A stretch of 64,000 bases of DNA, from positions 51,725,954-51,789,953 of the forward strand of contig NC_080695.1 of the NCBI RefSeq assembly GCF_030445035.2, read 5' to 3'. Position 1 is the stretch's first letter. Each line of letters starts with the position of its first letter. The position numbers and the translations under genes were made by a program. Under the pieces are notes generated by a model. It did no database searches and was not told the DNA's origin. It saw nothing but the letters and a program-made list of their open reading frames with translations. Below are positions 43,653-55,529 of the stretch, piece by piece. The DNA comes from Dasypus novemcinctus (taxonomy: Eukaryota; Chordata; Mammalia; Cingulata; Dasypodidae).

Positions 43653-45197
43653 GAATTTGGTACTGAGGAGTGGGGAAGTGTTTTTGAAATTACCAAGATG
43701 CTGGAACAGTTTTATAAAAGGCTAAGGGGTATGTTTTGAATGAATTGTGAGATACTTGGGAGAAAAGACCCACAGTGCTTTGAAGAGACTGTTGTAGTAA
43801 TAGAGAATCTAAAGAGACTTTTTATGAGGGCTTAGGAGCAAATGATAAAACTATTTTTGGAAAATGGAGGTATGGTGAACTTTGTTTTAAAGTTGCTGAG
43901 AACCAAGCAAGATTAACTCCTGATGTTTTATGGAAGACAGTATTTAAAGAAGACAAACCTGGGCATTTAGCTGAAGAACTTTCCAAAGTAAACTGGGAGA
44001 ATGCAACTTGGCTCTTCCTTGCACCTTATGGCAAAGAAGGAGACAAACATAAGCTGAGGACTGAACTGTTGGGCATAAAGAAACCAGAAAATGACTGGAA
44101 ATTCCAAGCCTCTAAAAATCAAGTGCCAGGTTATACTGCCCCATTTGAGGACATAACCAAACTCAGAACTTGTAAATCAGGATTGAAGATGCAGTTATCT
44201 TGGAAAGACTTGTGGAAAGTCTATCTGATGTCTTGTACCCCTGCTTTTTTTGCAGGCTAAACCAACAAGCTTATTGAGAGAGCTGTATGAAGAAAAACAC
44301 TGTCAACTTGGATAAAAGTGACATGGTGAGGAGAGACTGAAGGAGAAACAGTTTTAAGAGAAAAATCATGGCAGCTGATTTCTTGAATTAAGTTGTTGCC
44401 TTGGGCAAAGAAAGGAACCCCACTCATGCATACAGAGTGGATGACTTTCAACCAGCTGTTGAAAAGAGTGGATATTCCCACCTGATGTTCAGGGAGAATT
44501 TGCAGCCTCAGGGCAAAGATGATGCAACACATTTTTCAAGGAAGAAAGCAGTTAAGGTCAGCACCCAATAGGCCTGAGAGGGGTGCACATTTCCCCATGG
44601 ATTAGGGAAGACAGGTGGTCAACTCATTGCTCTGAGAGGATTGAGCATGTATGCCAAAAGTTAGGGAGGATGTTGCCTTCATCTCAATGTATTAAGGTGG
44701 TTAAGTCTCCAATCCAAAGATTGGGTAAGGTATGGCAATCATCCCAGTGCCCTTTGAAGATGAAGTCTGGAGCTTGGTCACCACCTAGATGCTTGGTTAA
44801 GATGGAACCAAGAAAATGGCCATTAGGCAAGCCTATGGAAAGTGTGGGTCCACATGTGACACCAAGAAGAAGAAACCATCATCTTAACAATTACCCTGAG
44901 ACTTTGAAATCTAATAGAGGTTAGACTGTAGGTCCAGTGAACAGTAAAGGAACCATATCTCATGTTTTCCTCCCAATTTCTCTTTATGGTAATGAAATGT
45001 TTATCCTTTGCCCATTTGTGTATTGGAAGCAGGTAATGGTCTTTTAAAATTCAGAAGTCTACTGTAGATGAGACTTTGCCCCAAGGCATACTGAATTTAT
45101 TGAAACTGATTGCAATGCGATGCTATACTTAGCATTGCTACTGATTTAAGCTTGTTTTAAAAAATATTTTAATGTCTTTTTGGAATTCAGAGGGTGG
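43653..45197 (+). mobile_element. Internal region of the MaLR-like element
   Basis: It begins TTTGGTACTGAGGAGTGG, the kind of start MaLR internal parts have. It has no intact gag or pol frame; a 63-codon open stretch at 44069-44260 is not enough for a call. Around 44570-44880 it holds several loose repeats of a 35-45 base unit. Confidence 0.55.
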
Positions 45198-45560
45198 TGA
45201 GTAGAAGTTTGATATGGTTTATGAATTCCAAAAATAGATATTGGATTAAGTTTGTAAACTGTTCTGTACCTCCAGGCATATTAGAGTGTTTTGGGTTCAG
45301 AGGTTTTGCTTTTACTTGGTTAGGATTAAGGATTTAATTAGGGAATGCCAAAAGGGTGGTGGTCCCTTAACATTTGTTGGGCAAGGACTCACCGAAAAAC
45401 TATGCTGCAGAGAAAGAAGTGACATATTGGTGTTGGGAGTTTTGATGTTGAAATTTTGAGTGGGAGCCCGGGAAGTGAACACACAGGAGAATACAGGGGA
45501 ATAGTGACAGCTTCTTAAAAACAGCAAAAGCCCTGGGGAGAGAGACAGATCAATTCACCC
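45198..45560 (+). mobile_element. 3' LTR of the MaLR-like element, truncated
   Basis: GTTTGATATGGTTTATGAAT and CAAAAATAGATATTGGATTA repeat the start of the LTR at 43049. Similarity stops around GACAGATCAATTCACC, so the 3' third is missing. Confidence 0.6.
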
Positions 45561-45564
45561 ATAA

Positions 45565-46245
45565 GTTATTTTGGCTTTTGTCTCAATCATAAAAGAATCA
45601 CATCTTTTAATATTTAATTGGTTTGGTTTTTAGATTTGCTGCATAGATCCAATCCATAATGCTCATGTTAGGTAATCCCTATCTCTATTAGTGCTATTTT
45701 CCCTTCCATCCAGTTTATACCTTTCTCCCCACATCTCACTGTGACCAGGTTGGCACCTGTCAGTATCAGCAGTCAGTTTGATAACTGGCAAACACCTACT
45801 GACTCTTTTGTGCTTCCCTTTTATCAAGTCTGAGACTCTGTGGCTTCACTCTGCTTCCCCTTGCAAAGACCATCCATGTGAGTGTGGTGGCAGGTTTAGG
45901 GATAAATTAAAAAACATTTTTTTGTGGCTATGGACGGTAAGGTTTAGGAAGTTCAGGGTATTCAACAAAAGACAGTCCCTCAATGATTGATCATTTTCCA
46001 TCTCCCACATCAGGTATCTCTGGGCCAAGCAGGTCAATGTGGTAAGGCTGATGTGCATAGCAGTGCTGAGCCTCTGGAAGGCTCAATGAGACATTCTTGT
46101 TCAAGCTGTGATGACAGGGACCAGCATCTTTTTCTAAGGCCATACTTTCTCCTGTAGGGTTGAGATTCTGTGTCCTGTTCACAAGAAAGTTCTCAAAAAA
46201 AGACTCTTGACTAAAAATCAATTGATATCTCATCCAGAAAACCTT
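45565..46245. other. Intergenic, nothing recognised
   Basis: Open frames on both strands at 45778-46233 overlap without splice support or a known motif. Confidence 0.3.
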
Positions 46246-46249
46246 TATT

Positions 46250-48190
46250 ATTCAAAGATGAAAAGATAATCAATTGAATTAACAGGGAATATTCCTCCAT
46301 TTCTTTAAGTCTTCTTTGCTTTCCTTTAACAGCATTGTGTAGTTTTCTGTGTACAAGTCATATGTATCTTTAGTCAAATTTATTTCTAATATTTTTTCCT
46401 TTATTTGCTTTTGTAAATCAGATTATTTCTTGATTTCTTCCTCTGATTGCTTATTTTTGTTGTATCAAAATGTTACTGATTTCTGTGCATTGACCTTATA
46501 ACCTGTGACTTTACTGAACTCATTTATAAGCTCTAGAAGCTGTGATGTAGATTTCTCAGGGTTTCTATGTAGAGGATTTTGTCATCAGCAAACAGTGAAA
46601 TTTTTACTTCTTTCTTCCCAATTTGGATGCTTTTCATATCTTTTCCTGGCATACATGCTCAAACATGTAGAAAAAGATAGATAAGAACAGTGATCCTGGT
46701 TACCTTGTCTTGTTCCCAATCCAGAGGGAAAGCTTTTAGGATTTCACCCTTGTATATTAGGTAAGCTGTGGGTTATTCATACACCCTTTATCATGTTCAG
46801 GAAATTCCCTTCTAGTCCTCTACTTGGCAGTATTTTTATAAGGAAAGGGGGCTGTACTTTGTTGACTGCTTTTTCTGCATTTGTAGAGATGACCATGTGA
46901 CTTTTTCTTCTGATCTGTTCATGTACTATATTGCATTGTTTGGTTTTCTTATGTTGAAGCATCCTTGCACAGCAGGGATGAAAGCCACTTGACCATGCTG
47001 TATAATTCATTTCATGTGTTGTTGAATATGAGTAGCAAGTATTCTGTGGCAGATCTCAACATCTAGGTTCATTAGAGGGGGTGGTGTATAATTTTCCTTT
47101 CTGGTGGCACCTATATTTGGCTTTGGTATTAGGGCAAAGTTGACATTATAGAATGAGTTAGGCAATGTTCCTTCTACATCTATTTTTTTTTGTAAGAGTT
47201 TAAGAAGGATTGATGTTATTTCCTTCCAGAATGTTTGGTAGAATTCACCTGTAAAGCCATCTGGTCCTTGGCTCTTCTTAGTTTGGTGGTTTTGGATGAC
47301 TATTTCAATCTAATTACTTTTCACTGGTCTGTTGAGTTCATCAATTTCTTCTTTCATCAAAGAAGGCAGCTTGTGTGGTTCTAGAAATTGTCCCTTTCTT
47401 CTAAATTATCCTTTTTGTTGGCATGTAATTTTTCAAAGGATTCCTCTTATGATGCTCTTTATTTCTGTGGAGTAGTGGTGATAATCTCTATCTTGTTTCT
47501 TACTTTATTTGCATCTTCCTCTTTTTTTTTTGTCAGTCTAGCTGAGGTTTTGCCAGTTTTATTGATCCCTTTGAACCAGCTTTTGGTTTAGTTTATTTTT
47601 TCTACTGCCTTTTTATTTTGTTTCATTTAGTTCTGCTCTAATCTTTGTTATTTCCTTCATTCTACTTCCTTTGGGCTTAGTTTGTTGCTCTTTTTCTAAT
47701 TCATCCAGGTGTGCAGTTAGGTCATCAATTTCGCTCTTCCTCCTTTTTTGATATATGCATTTATGGCTATGAATTGCCCTCTCAGTACAACTTTTGATGC
47801 ATCCCATAAGTTTTGATATGTCATGTTGTCATTTTCATTTGTTTCAAAGTAGTTATAATTTCTTTTGTAATTTCCTCCTTGACCCACAGTTTGTCTAAAA
47901 GGATGTTGTTTAACTTCCATATGTCTGTGCCTAATCTGGTTCTCTGGCCTTAACTATTTCCAGCTTCATTTCCTTGTGGTCAGAAAAAATTATTTGTATC
48001 ATTTCAATATTTCTAAATTGATTGATGATTATTCTCCTGCCTAGCATGTGGTTCGTCTTTGAGAATGATCCATGTGCACTCAAGAAGAAAGTATGCCAGC
48101 AACTTAATATCAGACTTAGATCCTCCAGAAGTTGGAGAGAATAGAGTTCTGTTGTTTTAAGACATCCAGTGTATAGTATCTAGCTGCAGG
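46250..48190 (-). mobile_element. L1 ORF2 fragment, minus strand
   Basis: Minus-strand translation in pieces gives typical L1 ORF2 words: [14 protein letters not shown] and [13 protein letters not shown] (47613-47807), [11 protein letters not shown] just upstream, and ISTNAEKAVNKVQPPFLIKI (46777-47010), the reverse-transcriptase entry region. The frame is broken into short pieces, so the copy is dead. The plus strand around 46560 reads TTTTGTCATCAGCAAACAGT, a well-known L1 word reversed. Confidence 0.82.
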
Positions 48191-48689
48191 CCTATAAAAC
48201 CAATACACTCAATAAATCACTATTTTTCCAAATGAACAATGCATTATGTTACAAATTTATGCATGGAAAAAAATCCATTAAAAGTGAATATTAACTCAGT
48301 GAATTTTAATATAAGAAGCAAAACAAGTTAAGAATCATATTTTTAGATTCCACATTGCAACTAAGATTTAAGCAACATCCTCTTGGCAAGTTAAAGTATA
48401 TTATCAAAAGAGAAAACTACAATTATCTACAAATTATGTTACAATACTTCTCATTTTCCCAATACATACCTGTATGAGGCACGATTTTCTTCATATACTT
48501 CAACAAAAAATAAAATATTTCAACAGATTGAATGTAGCAACTGATGAGTTACCCATATCTCATTAAAAGACATTTAAATATTGCAAATTCTTACTCATTT
48601 TTTTGAATAAAATATAGTTTTTTAAATATAAAATACAATATTTATGTTCACATGTAATGGGGATTGTTTTTTCTTAGTGCATTAATAAG

Positions 48690-51155
48690 TTCATTTTTCT
48701 CAGTTTTCATATATATTACAGTGACCACCAATAGATAAACCTACTTGAGGTTCCCAATAATTTTCAAAGTCTGGAATGATGCTGAGGATATAAGGCTTAA
48801 ATCCCCTTTCTAGTCAATATCTTGCTGGAAGCCCTAAACAGAACAGTAAGGCAGTAAACACACACACATAAAAGAGACAGACATTGGAAAGAAGGAGTTG
48901 ACATTATCTATTTCCAGCCAACATGATTATTTACATCAGAGTTTCTCAGCCTCCACAGTACATTCAGTCCAGAAAAAGTTTGCTCTATGTGGCTGCCCTG
49001 TGCAATATAATCTGTTTAGTAGTGTCTTTACTCCCTCGCCATTAAATGTCAAGAGATTTCTCCTAGTGGTGAGAACCAGAAATGTCTTCAAATGTTGCCA
49101 AATATCTCCTGGGAGGCAAAATAACTGCCAGTAGAGAACCACTGGTCTTTCTTTAAAATCACAAGGATTCTAACAAAACCACTTGAGAGTATGTACATTT
49201 AAACTTGATGCAGAGTAGAAAGTTAATACACAGAAAACAATAAAATTCCTATAGATTAGCAACAAGGTTTTGAAAGATGGAATTTTACAAATGCATTCAT
49301 ATTTGCAAATACATAAAATAATAGGAAGAAATTAACAAAAACTCTTAATAGCTGTACAATTAAAATATTAAACATTGCTAAATAAAGATCTAAATAAATG
49401 AGGACATAACATATTCATGAATCAAATTATTGATTTCAAAATACTCAGTCACCTCAAAAGAAATTTATATATTTAAACACAATCTCAATGAAAATACCTG
49501 GAAGCATTTTTATGGGAATTGACGAGATGTTTTTGAACTGTATATAAAAATTACAATGACCTAATATGCTCAACACAATTTTTTAAAAACAAAAAATTTG
49601 AATAAGTTAATACAATCTCTTTTCCACATGTAATACTTTAGTAATCAAGCTAAAGCCATGACATGTTTAGTCATTTCAATCAGTGGAGTGGAATAGAATC
49701 TACAAATTGATGCAAACATATGCAATCAATTAATTTTAATAAATGCATTGTTCTGTACATCAGTTCAGGTAGAACTGACATCATAACATATGTAGTCTCC
49801 CAATATAAAATCATGGAATGTCCTTCCATTTATTTAGGTCTTCTTTGGTTTCGGTTACAACATTTTGTAGTTTTCTGAATATAGTTCCTTCATGTTCCTG
49901 GTTAAATTTATTACTAAATATTTGATTCTTTTAGTGGCCATTGTAAATGAATTTTTTTCTCACTTCCTACTCAGACTGCACATTAGTAGTGTATAGAAGC
50001 ACTCTGAATCTTGCCCTCATCAGGTTCGATGAAATTGTCTATTCTAGTAGCTTTGTTGTGTGTTTTTTTGTTACTTTTTACATGGTATTTTTCATGTTTT
50101 TTACTTTAAGCAATTCACTTATTAAACTGAAATTAACATAAAATTATATAGAAGATTTGAACAAGAAATTTTTTTAAATAACAGTATATGGAACTTAAAA
50201 TAATAAAATTAAATGTCACAACCACAGGCAGGTTAGGTTCTGTTCAAAGCATGGTTAAATGGAAATTAATAATAATGAATGAGCAAACTGAAAAGTCCCA
50301 ACATGTTTGGAAATTGAAATATATGATCATAAATATCACATAGTTCAGATGTGAATACAAAAAGGAATTTAGGTAATATGTTAGAATTCATTTTTAAATA
50401 CTATATATCAAAATATGTTGGTTGCCAAAAATAAAAGTCAAAGGAAAATTTCTAACTTACAGTGCATGATTTAGAAATAAAGAAGCAAAGCTGTCAATCA
50501 CAAGAATTTTCCAAAATTGACAGAAAATTTAAACACAGAGGAGATAAATATAAGGAAAAAGAAAACTCAAATTAGTGAAATGGGAAAACAAGAATAGTTA
50601 GAGAGGACAAAGGGAAGCAAAGATAGGTTCATTGGAAAGAGTAATAAACTTGATAAGCATCTTTTTAAGACAAATCAAGAAAAACAGAAGCATAAATGTC
50701 GACATCAGAAAAAAAAGACATTTTTAAACAAATTTTTCACCAGATAAAATGATATTTTCAATTAAATATTTTCATTTAAAAATTTATCATATTTCAACAG
50801 ATAAAATGATATTTCAAAAGTGGTGTGAATAGATTTTTAAATGACATTTTCATTTACAATTTTATTTTTAAATGACATTTCATTTAAAAATTTATTTTCG
50901 TTTTAAAATTTAGCATTTTTCAACAGACCAAATGATATTTCAAAAGTGGTGTGAATAAGTTTGGAAATCTCAATGAAATGAGCTCATTGTTAGTAAAATA
51001 TTACCAAATCTGACATAAGAAAAATTAGGAAACTGAATTTAGAATTACATTCACAATTTAAAATCAGAATCATGAACATTCCCACAGAGAAAACTTTGAA
51101 GCCCAAAAGATTTCAATGTACATTCAGAAAAATTTTTCAAAAGGAAAAAATGGTA
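48690..51155 (+). repeat. Duplicated L1-rich block, copy B
   Basis: It is colinear with 39281-41605, including the plus L1 ORF2 piece, the MER20, the inverted L1 piece (49820-50150) and the tail up to GAACATTCCCACAGAGAAAA. It has small extra insertions, such as a local duplication of an ATTTAAAAATTTA stretch near 50750-50930. Confidence 0.75.
48937..49144 (-). mobile_element. MER20 DNA transposon, copy B
   Basis: From CAGAGTTTCTCAGCCTCCAC to GAGAACCACTG it follows the reverse of MER20. The copy keeps more of the consensus end (TTGCCAAATATCTCCTGGGA) than copy A and sits at the same place in the same L1. Confidence 0.8.
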
Positions 51156-51379
51156 GGGAAACAAACCACTAACATATCCATAGGTCAGATGTATTAATTC
51201 CAAGACTTATGATGTACTCTTACCATCTCTTTTTATTTTCAAACTTTTGCAAACAAGTTTTTACTAATTTTTCACATATTAAACTTCAGCTTTCCATTCT
51301 CTAACCACATGCTATTGTCTCATGACATATTCTAGCAATTAACTCCAGAAATTTGCTCATTATATTTAGCTCATAATAG

Positions 51380-53300
51380 AGAAATTAAAAAAAAAAAATA
51401 CTTGTCCTTTTGGACCTTGCTTGCTTGAATCACCATAATGTCCTCTAGATTCATCCATGTTGTCATATGCTCCATGAATTTGTTTTTTCTGACAGCTGTA
51501 TAATATTCCATCATGGGTATAGATGCAATTTGTTTTTCCATTCATTGGTTGATGGACACATGGGTTGTGTTCTTCTTTTGCAATTGTGAATAACATCACT
51601 ATGAACATCAGTGTGCAGATGTCTGTTCATGTCACTACTCTCACTTCTTCTGAATATATACCTAGTAGTAGTTTGCCAGTTGACATAATAAATCCATATC
51701 TAAGATCCTTAGCAACTGCCAATGAATGCACCATTCCACATTCCCAACAGTAGCAAACAAGCATCCCTATCTCTCCATATCATCTCCAACACTTGCAGGT
51801 TTTTTTTATGGTTATCAATTGTATTGATACATAATAATAAAGGATAAATTCATGCAAAGAGTACAATCTCTGGTATTCAGTGTAATCACATATTTGTGCA
51901 TTCATCACCCCAATCATTCCCAGAGCACTTTCATTATTCCAATAATAATGAACAAAAAGAACCAATGAATACCTATCACCTCTCCGTGTCTCTATGCCAC
52001 ATCTGCTGTAAATACCTGTCCTTCTTATATTTCTCTCTAGTATACTTGCATTTAGATTTTGTAAAAACAGTTATATATATTCAATACCACCCATATTCAT
52101 GTTTTACATGAGGGTTTACTATCTTATACAGATTCATGTTACAATTTTTAGCTTTCCTTCCAGTAATATTCATGAACTTGGGCTTTCCCTTTCAAACACT
52201 GTCATAAGTGTATAATAGCTCTGTTAGTTACAAACATCATGATCTATTTTAATAATGTGGGGTTTTTTTTCCCTTTCAGCCTACAGCAAACCCTATACTA
52301 TCTCTTGTAGTTCTGGTCTTTGGGTAACATATTCTACCAATGTTTGTTTGTCTGTGAAGGCTTTGAACTCACCCTCAGTTTTGAAGGACATTTTTTGCAG
52401 GATACAGAATTTCTTGGCTGGCAGTTTTTCTCTTCCAGTACCTTAAATACATCATACCACTTTCTTCTTGACACCAAAGTTTCTGATGAGAGGTCAGTGC
52501 TTAATCTTATCAAGTTTCTCTTGTATATGAGGCTTTGCTTTCCTCTTGCTGCTTTTAGGATCCCCTGTTTTATCTCTGATATTTGTCATTCTGAATAGGA
52601 GGTGTTTTGGGGCAGGTCTATTTGGATTTATTCTGTTTGGGGTGAGTTTTCCTTCTTGGATTTGATACTTATATCCTTCATGAGGGTTGGGAAGTTTTGG
52701 TCATTATTTCTTCAAATTTTCTTTCAGCTCCTTTTCCATTCGCATCTCCTTCTGGGACACCAATAATGTGAATGTTTGTGCATTTTGCATTGTCATTTAA
52801 TTCCCTGAGACTCTGTTTCATTTTTTCCATTCTTTTCTCTTTCTGCTCTCCTAACTTTTCCAGTTCAGAAGTTCTGTCTTCAAAATCACTAAGTCTTTCT
52901 TTGAGCAATTCATTTCTGCTCTTATGTGCCTCTAATGTACTTTTAATCTCACCTATCCTGTCTTTCATTCCTATAAGGTCTGTTACTTTACTTTCCAGGC
53001 TTTCAAATTGCTCTTTATGCTCTCCCAGTGTTTCTTAATATCTTTTATTTAGCCATGTTTTCTTAAATTCTTTGAAATGATTTAGGAGAGTCGTGTGGTT
53101 ATCAGTGATTAATTGTATTAAATCATGTATCTCTTCAGAATGTTTGATTACTTCTTTTGGCTGGACCTTCTCTTGGTGTTTCCTAGTATGACTTGTAATT
53201 TTTGGCTGATGTCTAGCAATCTGAATATGTTGGTGAATTTACTCTGATGAACAATTTCCCTATTGTCTACAGTCCTTTTTCCCCCACAGTTTTTCTTTGA
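51380..53300 (-). mobile_element. Old L1 fragments, minus strand, with ORF1 remnant
   Basis: 51390-51770 is the reverse of the L1 ORF2 end (ATTCATTGGTTGATGGACAC, TTGCAATTGTGAATAACATC). 52678-52968 translates on the minus strand to an ORF1-like coiled-coil and RNA-binding start: LSDFEDRTSELEKL and SLRELNDNAKCTNIHIIGVP. The two parts are not in the order of one intact L1, so they may be separate insertions or a half-L1 type element. Confidence 0.7.
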
Positions 53301-53304
53301 TATT

Positions 53305-53935
53305 TGGTTCACTTGATTCCATGTCTTTAAAATGCTCAGCTTAAGATATGAAGATCAGGCAAGGGCCTCACTAGTGGGGCACACATTTTCTCCCATGGTA
53401 GGACACAGAGAGAACCAAATTTTTGTCCATGCAATCTCTGTACTGGCCAGCATATGGCACACATCAGCGCACCTTTGCATGGAATTGTTTCAGTCTGGGC
53501 TTTCCTGTATTCCTGTGTTGAATCTTCAGAGAAGAGATTCAAAACAGACTCCACTGGCCCAAGGCACTAAAGAGAAGCACCGCAAGTTCCCCTCCATTTT
53601 CCCACAAAACAGCTGTTGGGGATGGAGATGTCTGTTTCCCTGCAATTGAGTTCAGGAAGCCAAGGATTTTATCCCCAATTAATAATATCTTGGTGGTGGG
53701 AGAGCAGAGCACTTCCTGCTTCACATGAGCTTAGTAACTAACTTTTGCCCTTCTGGCTTCTTGATCTCTCTGTCCCTCACCCACTTGGAAGTTGGAAGCT
53801 TTGGAGCAATGTCCTAGTCTGCTGACTCCCAAAGGAGGTTCCCCCAGGTAGCTTTTGACCATTTTTCCATTGTTTTTGAGACCATTGAGCTATGCCTCTT
53901 AGTTTGATGCCACCTTCCCACAGTTCTCATCTCCT
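53305..53935. other. Intergenic, nothing recognised
   Basis: Open frames at 53332-53649 (+) and 53336-53724 (-) overlap with no splice support. Confidence 0.3.
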
Positions 53936-53939
53936 ACAG

Positions 53940-54150
53940 TTTTAAATTGAAATAGACTTCACATACCAGAAATTTCACCATATACCATATACATTGTATA
54001 CATACCATATACATTAGTTTATAATAAATGTATAAACTTGTGCAGTCATTTCCATTGTTGGTTTTCAAAAAGATAATTATCCCATAAAGAAATTCCATAT
54101 CTCTTGAATTACTGTACAGTTCCTTGTCCCCAGTCTCCTGGCAAAAATAT
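53940..54150 (-). repeat. L1 3'UTR-like fragment, minus strand
   Basis: AATAGACTTCACATACCAGA and AAACTTGTGCAGTCATTTCC resemble the reverse of an L1M tail. Confidence 0.45.
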
Positions 54151-54204
54151 ATTCTATTTTCTTTATATATATATTTGCCAATGTGTGACATTATATAAAA
54201 TGCT

Positions 54205-55198
54205 TCATACACTGTAGTAGTTTAATATTGTACGATTTCTGAAAATAGATATTGGATTATGTTTGTCAACTAGTCTGTCCCTCCAGGCATACAAGAGTAT
54301 ATTGGAGGGAAGCGGACTTGGCCCAGTGGATAGGGCATCTGTCTACCACATGGGAGGTCCACGGTTCAAACCCCAGACCTCCTTGACCCACGTGGAGCTG
54401 GCCCATGCACAGTGCTGATGCGCGCATGGAGTGCCGAGCCACGCAGGGGTGTCCCCGCATGGGGGAGCTCCATGAGCAAGGAGTACACCCCATAAAGGGA
54501 ACCGCCCAGTGCAAAAGAAAGTGCAGCCTGCCCAGGAACGACAACGCACACATGGAGAGCTGACACAACAAGATGACACAACAAAAAGAAACACAGATTC
54601 CCATGCCACTGACAACAACAGAGGCAGACAAAGAATAACATGCAACGAATAGACACAGAACAGACAACTGGGGCAGGGAGGAGGGGAGAGAAATAAATAA
54701 ATAAATAAATCTTAAAAAATTGGATTCAGAGAATTTACTTTTACTTGAATAAATAATGATTAAGACTTTGATTGGGCATGTCCATAGGACGTTGACTTCC
54801 CATTCCCTTGCAGAGAAGGGAGTTGGACTTTTGATGCTGGAGTTTTGATGTTGGTGTTTTGATGCTGGAGTTTCGATTATGGAGCCTAGGAAATTGAACA
54901 CACAGGAGAAGAACACAGAGGAATAGAGAAAATTCCTTAGACACAACAGAAGCCCTGAGGAGAGAATCAGATCTATTTTCCTGATTTGTCTGCAGCTGAG
55001 CTTGACATAGCACAATAGCTGAGTGGGAAGAGAAACCCAAGAAGCCAGATCTCTTGGAAGAAGTCAATAGTCAACTTGCCCAAACATGTGGCAATAGGCT
55101 TTGATGAGGGAAGTAACTTATGTTTCATGGCCTGGTGACTGTAAACTTCTACTGGAAATAAATGCCCTTCGTGAAAGCCAACAGTCGATATTTCATAA
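54205..55198 (+). mobile_element. Solo LTR, MaLR-like, split by a DAS-SINE
   Basis: GAAAATAGATATTGGATTAT starts the LTR; after the SINE it goes on with GATTCAGAGAATTTACTTTT and TTTGATGCTGGAGTTTTGAT, matching 43049-43652. Without the SINE it is near 580 bases. About 60 bases before the LTR also match those before 43049. Confidence 0.7.
54306..54719 (+). mobile_element. Full-length DAS-SINE (armadillo lineage)
   Basis: It starts AAGCGGACTTGGCCCAGTGG (A box) with GGTTCAAACCCC as B box. The body includes AAAGAAAGTGCAGCCTGCCC, GACACAACAAGATGAC and AACAAAAAGAAACACAGATT, and it ends AAATAAATAAATAAATAAAT plus CTTAAAAAA. It splits the LTR within ...GTATATTG|GATTCAG..., with ATTG repeated on both sides. 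This head-body-tail order is the clearest sign that the source is an armadillo. Confidence 0.92.
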
Positions 55199-55199
55199 A

Positions 55200-55525
55200 A
55201 GAATTTGGCTGGCTGGAAAAAGAAGTAAGGGCCAATGCTGAAGTGAAGGCAGAAATTCTCCTACTGACTCTGAAACCCCCAGTTCTGACTTTAAGTCTTC
55301 TCACTGATTGTGTGAGGAGACTCCCCATATTGCAGAAGACAATCTCCTTCTTTGATTATAGATATAACCCATTAATTATTGATGCAAATTCCATCCACAA
55401 AATGCCCTCAAAGTAACCAGCAGAGTAGTACTTGACTAAAGAACAGGACACTATAACCTCACAAGCTGAGGTTTAACCATCACAATCACAATTTAACCAT
55501 CAGAATTTAACCATCACAATCTCTT
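55200..55525. other. Unassigned, with a short direct repeat
   Basis: An 84-codon open stretch (55162-55416) starts inside the LTR and has no known motif. Near 55470-55515 TTTAACCATCACAATC occurs three times with small changes. Confidence 0.3.
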
Positions 55526-55529
55526 TTTC

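Noticed and set aside
47388-47591. Membrane-protein-like open frame (plus strand)
   Set aside because: It is the antisense of L1 ORF2, whose A-rich sense strand gives Phe/Leu/Ser-rich antisense frames.
54266-55015. 249-codon open frame on the minus strand
   Set aside because: It runs across a DAS-SINE and the LTR around it; not a gene.
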